NCBI GenBank assembly: GCA_031417555.1
Contig: JANOVV010000069.1
Location: 1-64,000, forward strand
Reading direction: 5' to 3'
Length of the DNA stretch: 64,000 nucleotides
Source: JADKIH01 sp031417555
GTDB taxonomy: Bacteria > Bacteroidota > Bacteroidia > AKYH767-A > 2013-40CM-41-45
How positions within the stretch are numbered: position 1 is the first letter of the stretch; each line of letters starts with the position of its first letter. Below, piece by piece: positions 60,542 through 64,000 of this stretch. Under the pieces are notes generated by a model that was not told the DNA's origin, made no database searches, and saw nothing but the letters and a program-made list of their open reading frames with translations. Made by a program: the position numbers and the translations under genes.

Positions 60542-61797
60542 AAATCAGAATTCAACATATCACCATTATTCTCCTGATGTCTTATTCGGCATCAGTGGTC
60601 GCTCAGGATACCACACATCTGAGCTTGCCAACTATTTTTCAAAAAATAGAAGCATCGTATCCTGAAATATTGATTTATGAATCAAAAATTAAATCTATAC
60701 AAGCACAGGCAGACGGTGCAAAAAGCTGGATGCCGCCAACAGTTTCATTAGGACTTGACAGGTTTCCGTATGATTTTTCAATGCTAAATTCAAAAGACGA
60801 CCCAATGAACCAAGCAGGTCTTATGTTTTCGGCAGAGCAGATGATTCCGAATGGAGCTAAGCTGAATGCAAAAAAGAATTACATCAAGTCGCTTACAAGT
60901 GTACAGCAGAATAATGCAGATTGGACAAAAAATATTCTTCGTAACAATGCAAAGCTGCTTTATTACCAGCGTTATGTAGCAGAGAAAAAAATGAAAACGG
61001 TGGAAGAAAATCTTCAACTTCTTAATCTTTTTATTGCCACTGCCAAAGAACGATACAAATATAATCAATCTGATTTATCTACTATTTACAAAGCGCAGGC
61101 AAAAATCACTGATTTAAAAAATATGAAATCCATGTTGCTCTCACAGATGGCAGAAAGCAATATCGGCTTAAACATTTTAATGAACCGCGACATCAATACT
61201 GCTTTCAGTATTGATACAAGTATAGCATTAAATAATTATGATACTCTTCTTTTTGTTGACACTTCAACAATAAAACGTAGCGATATTCTTTCCATTGAAA
61301 ACTCCATCGCTTCCATGACTTTGAATCAGAAGTATATGTCCTCTTTTAAAAAATCTGATTTCGGAATTAAAGCACAGCACATGCAGATGTACGGAATGCC
61401 AAACCAGTTTTCTGTGATGGGAATGTTAACTATTCCTATTGCTCCCTGGTCGTCAAAAATGTATAAGTCGGAGGTAAAATCAATGGGATTTGAAATTGCA
61501 GCCATGCAGAAAGAAAAGGAGACCATGCAACTGATGGCTCTAAAAATGAGTACTGAAAAATTAATCATGTGGAGATTTGAAAAGGAACAACTGAATAATT
61601 ATGTAAGTGAAATTATTCCCTCGTATGAGAAAAATCTGGAAACATCTTTATTGGCATACAAGCAAAATACCGGAAGTTTTTTCCTACTGCTCGATGCTTG
61701 GGATATGACGTTGATGAAACAAATGGAATACTTAGATAAACTCAACAGTGTATTGAAGTTGCAGGCGGAATACGAATTTGAAACGGAGAAAAAATAA
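60538..61797 (+). CDS. TolC-family outer-membrane protein (CusC-like)
   Basis: The 419-aa product has a signal peptide (ASVVAQ) and the long helical repeats of TolC/OEP proteins (LKAQADGAKSWMPPTVSLGL-like start, then KNMKSMLLSQMAESNIGLNILMNRD, and EKNLETSLLAYKQNTG near the end). It should form the outer-membrane channel of the tripartite copper/silver pump. It overlaps the CusA end by 4 nt (ATGA). Confidence 0.85.
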   Translation: MKIRIQHITIILLMSYSASVVAQDTTHLSLPTIFQKIEASYPEILIYESKIKSIQAQADGAKSWMPPTVSLGLDRFPYDFSMLNSKDDPMNQAGLMFSAEQMIPNGAKLNAKKNYIKSLTSVQQNNADWTKNILRNNAKLLYYQRYVAEKKMKTVEENLQLLNLFIATAKERYKYNQSDLSTIYKAQAKITDLKNMKSMLLSQMAESNIGLNILMNRDINTAFSIDTSIALNNYDTLLFVDTSTIKRSDILSIENSIASMTLNQKYMSSFKKSDFGIKAQHMQMYGMPNQFSVMGMLTIPIAPWSSKMYKSEVKSMGFEIAAMQKEKETMQLMALKMSTEKLIMWRFEKEQLNNYVSEIIPSYEKNLETSLLAYKQNTGSFFLLLDAWDMTLMKQMEYLDKLNSVLKLQAEYEFETEKK

Positions 61798-61798
61798 A

Positions 61799-63070
61799 AT
61801 GAAAAAAATATTTCTGCATAGCATATTCATTCTTTTATTTATTGTTGGATGCAACAGCAATAAAAATAAGGAGAGCGATGAAATTAATACTATGAGCGAC
61901 ATGCCGGGGATGAAAGCGCCTGCCCGTCCTTCCGGCGGGGATGATATGGCTGGAATGAATCATCAACAGAAAAATTCAGATACCGCACTTCAAAATGTTT
62001 TAGCACCGGCAAACAAAACTGTTTTGTCAAATGCGGAAACAATTCATCCGATAGTAAAAAATATTACTCAAACTGTTTATGCTTCGGGATTCATTGCCTT
62101 TGATGAAAGAAGAAATAACAAAGTTGCAGTTCGCACAGGAGGAAGGATTGAAAAATTGTATGTGAAACTAAATTTTCAATATATACATAAAGGGGATAAA
62201 GTGTTGCAGTTGTACAGCCCCGAATTAAATACTTACCAGGAAGAATACCTACATCACCTGAAAACAAAAAGTGATACAAACCTACTTGAAGCAACAAAAC
62301 AGAAATTAGAATTACTCGGACTTTCTGAAAAGCAAATCAGTGAAATTGAAACAAGTGGACAAACATTAAAATCAATCACTGTTTACAGTCCTTACGATGG
62401 ATTTATTTTTTATGATTTTCAACAACAGAAAAATAGTTCATCTCAAAATGCTTCGTCCGCTTCATTCGGCATGAATGGCATGAGTAACACGCAACAAGCA
62501 ATCACAGCAAATACAATGCAGTCAACTGCACGAATCAGTGAAGGTGATTATGTAACCAAAGGACAAACATTATTTGTACTGAATGATTGCGAAGAAGTAT
62601 ATGCCATTGTTGCTTTTGATGCAAACGAAGGAGCAGAAATAAAGGCAAATCTTCCCGTGAAAATAAAAAGTCAATTGCTGCTTGACGATTCCATTAATGC
62701 AAGCATCAATTTTATGGAACCCGCATTTAAAGAAGGACAAAAATTTATTCAGGCAAGAGTTTATTTGAAAAATAAAACGCTGAAATTAAAAATCAATTCT
62801 ATTGTGAACGCTGAATTGGAATCAAAAGGAAATTATCTCGTTGTCCCATCTTCTTCAATTTTATCACTTGGCAATAGAAAATTTGTTTGGCTGAAAATAG
62901 AGAATGCACAAAAGGAAAACAAAATGTTAAAGGCAACAGAAGTTATAGTGGGAAAAGAAACAGATGGATTCACTCAAATAATTTCAGGAATTACAGATCA
63001 GGATGAAATTGCAAAGGATGCGGGATACTTGCTCGACAGCGAAAGTTTAATTAAACCTGATGAAAAATGA
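61799..63070 (+). CDS. CusB-like RND adaptor (membrane-fusion) lipoprotein
   Basis: The start is set at ATG 61799 because the longer frame uses TTG and because a lipoprotein signal (FILLFIVGC) then follows. The 423-aa protein has a Met-rich N-terminus with SDMPGMKAPARPSGGDDM. It then has the adaptor core: VRTGGRIEKLYVKLN, a helical hairpin (LNTYQEEYLHHLKT...), YSPYDGFIFYD, and beta-barrel and MP domains. It links inner RND pump and outer channel and can hand copper to the pump. It overlaps the next adaptor gene by ATGA. Confidence 0.85.
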   Translation: MKKIFLHSIFILLFIVGCNSNKNKESDEINTMSDMPGMKAPARPSGGDDMAGMNHQQKNSDTALQNVLAPANKTVLSNAETIHPIVKNITQTVYASGFIAFDERRNNKVAVRTGGRIEKLYVKLNFQYIHKGDKVLQLYSPELNTYQEEYLHHLKTKSDTNLLEATKQKLELLGLSEKQISEIETSGQTLKSITVYSPYDGFIFYDFQQQKNSSSQNASSASFGMNGMSNTQQAITANTMQSTARISEGDYVTKGQTLFVLNDCEEVYAIVAFDANEGAEIKANLPVKIKSQLLLDDSINASINFMEPAFKEGQKFIQARVYLKNKTLKLKINSIVNAELESKGNYLVVPSSSILSLGNRKFVWLKIENAQKENKMLKATEVIVGKETDGFTQIISGITDQDEIAKDAGYLLDSESLIKPDEK

Positions 63071-64000
63071 AAACTGAAATAAAAATATTATCTTTTGCAA
63101 TTCTGTTTTTTCTTGTGGGATGCACTCAGAAAAAAGAAATAAGAGATGAGCATGCCGGAATGGATATGATGCCGAACATTGTGAAATTGACATCACACGA
63201 AAGTGCATTAATCAATCTTACTGTTGACACCGCAAAAATAAAAGCTATTTTTGAAACTTCTGATTTTGTCGGCACGGTTACCATTGATGAAAATAATCTC
63301 AGCAACATCAGTTCACGTGTGAATGGAAGAATTGAAAAATTATTTGTTCGAAATCCTGGTGAAGAAATAAAGAAAGGACAAGCACTTTACGCTGTTTACA
63401 GCGAAGAACTATTATCCGATGAAAATGAATTTCTTCTCTCACTTGAACAGCAATTAAATTACACAGATCAAATAAATACGGTTAATACTTTGGTGGAAGC
63501 ATCATATAAAAAGCTTTCACTGTGGGGTTTAACTGAAGCACAGATATTGGAATTAAAGCAGAATAAAAAGACTTCACCAACAATAAATTATTACAGTAAT
63601 GTAAACGGATATTTATCAGCACTGAATATTAATGAAGGAGAATATGTTACTATAGGAACATCACTTTTTGGAATTGCTTCATTGGAAACCGTTTGGGTTA
63701 ATGCCGAAATTTATCAGAATGAACTTTCTTATCTATTCCAAAACCCTGAAATTGATTTGGAGTTTGATGCATTACCCAATGAAACGTTTAAAGGACAAAT
63801 CATTTTAAATCCTCCCGCGCTTGATGCAGACAGAAAAGTATCTTCCGTAAAAATTAGTGTGCAGAATACCAAAGGAAAAATAAAACCAGGAATGATGGCA
63901 ACACTTTCAGTTAAAAGAAATCTGAAAAAAACACTTGTCATTTTCAAGTCATCTATTGTTCTGGGCAAAAACTCTACCTCTGTTTGGGTTCAAACATCAT
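63067..64000 (+). CDS. second CusB-like adaptor lipoprotein, cut by the window end
   Basis: This open frame starts in the stop of the previous gene (ATGA) and runs past 64000. It encodes a lipoprotein signal (AILFFLVGCTQ), HAGMDMMPNIVKLTSHE (a Met/His metal-binding start), then SSRVNGRIEKLFVRNPGEEI and KKGQALYAVYSEELLSDENEF, the usual adaptor core. It is a paralogue of the upstream adaptor. Two adaptor genes in tandem could form mixed rings. The C-terminus is not in the window. Confidence 0.8.
   Translation, partial: MKTEIKILSFAILFFLVGCTQKKEIRDEHAGMDMMPNIVKLTSHESALINLTVDTAKIKAIFETSDFVGTVTIDENNLSNISSRVNGRIEKLFVRNPGEEIKKGQALYAVYSEELLSDENEFLLSLEQQLNYTDQINTVNTLVEASYKKLSLWGLTEAQILELKQNKKTSPTINYYSNVNGYLSALNINEGEYVTIGTSLFGIASLETVWVNAEIYQNELSYLFQNPEIDLEFDALPNETFKGQIILNPPALDADRKVSSVKISVQNTKGKIKPGMMATLSVKRNLKKTLVIFKSSIVLGKNSTSVWVQTS

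Overview
The window looks like chromosomal DNA of a Bacteroidota (Sphingobacteriia/Chitinophagia/Flavobacteriia-like). The DNA is AT-rich, there are few Shine-Dalgarno sequences, several promoters fit TAnnTTTG, secreted proteins end in type IX secretion (Por) sorting domains, and the integrase is the Bacteroidota tyrosine-recombinase type. About two thirds of it is accessory DNA rich in defence or conflict genes. The rest is a copper/silver-handling cluster.

Left part (1-26330). After the 3' tail of an IS66-type transposase comes a minus-strand pair: a receiver-domain protein and a deaminase of the anti-phage dCTP/dCMP-deaminase type. Divergent from it is a long plus-strand run (2814-19983). 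It encodes an ABC importer (ATPase, permease, NMT1-like lipoprotein), a methyltransferase, a 1016-aa histidine-kinase-like protein, and proteins carrying phospho-receiver (REC) or degenerate REC domains. These are joined to a HerA/VirD4-like ATPase, a PIN nuclease plus S1 domain, or an unknown C-terminus. The run also holds a DUF1810 protein and a bPH-S1 fusion, and ends at a strong terminator. A second co-directional block (20307-26120) encodes a small membrane protein, a VWA-like lipoprotein, a polytopic membrane protein, an unknown soluble protein, a tandem AAA ATPase, a DegT-type aminotransferase and a 53-aa membrane peptide. My main inference is that 246-19983 is an expanded, multi-effector relative of the Detocs logic (defensive two-component system: a sensor kinase phosphorylates receiver-effector proteins), and that the 20307-26120 block is a possible accessory module. 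I do not recognise this exact combination.

Middle part (26500-44490). This is a mosaic defence region: a DUF2779 nuclease, two WYL-type regulators, an RlmJ-like protein, a bPH-domain membrane protein, a beta-hairpin-repeat protein, a frameshifted PD-(D/E)XK gene, an AAA ATPase, two uracil-DNA-glycosylase-fold proteins, and an McrB/McrC(LlaJI)-like restriction pair with small partners. It ends at a tyrosine recombinase flanked by a tRNA-Cys relic and a tRNA-Leu(TAA) 3' fragment, which look like attachment-site scars.

Right part (44840-64000). This is a copper/silver cluster on the plus strand: HYC_CC_PP proteins, two multicopper oxidases (one fused to a CopB-like barrel), a glyoxal/galactose-oxidase-like copper radical oxidase, a DUF2231 membrane protein, DUF3347, a YVTN beta-propeller, an ArsR regulator, a DUF5676 membrane protein, and a Cus-type RND system (CusA split in two ORFs, CusC-like, CusB-like, and a second adaptor cut by the window end). 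The cluster couples periplasmic oxidation and sequestration of copper to tripartite efflux.

Limits: all family names come from reading motifs, not from searches. Two breaks lie in A/T homopolymers (about 31452 and 58622) and could be assembly errors rather than biology.
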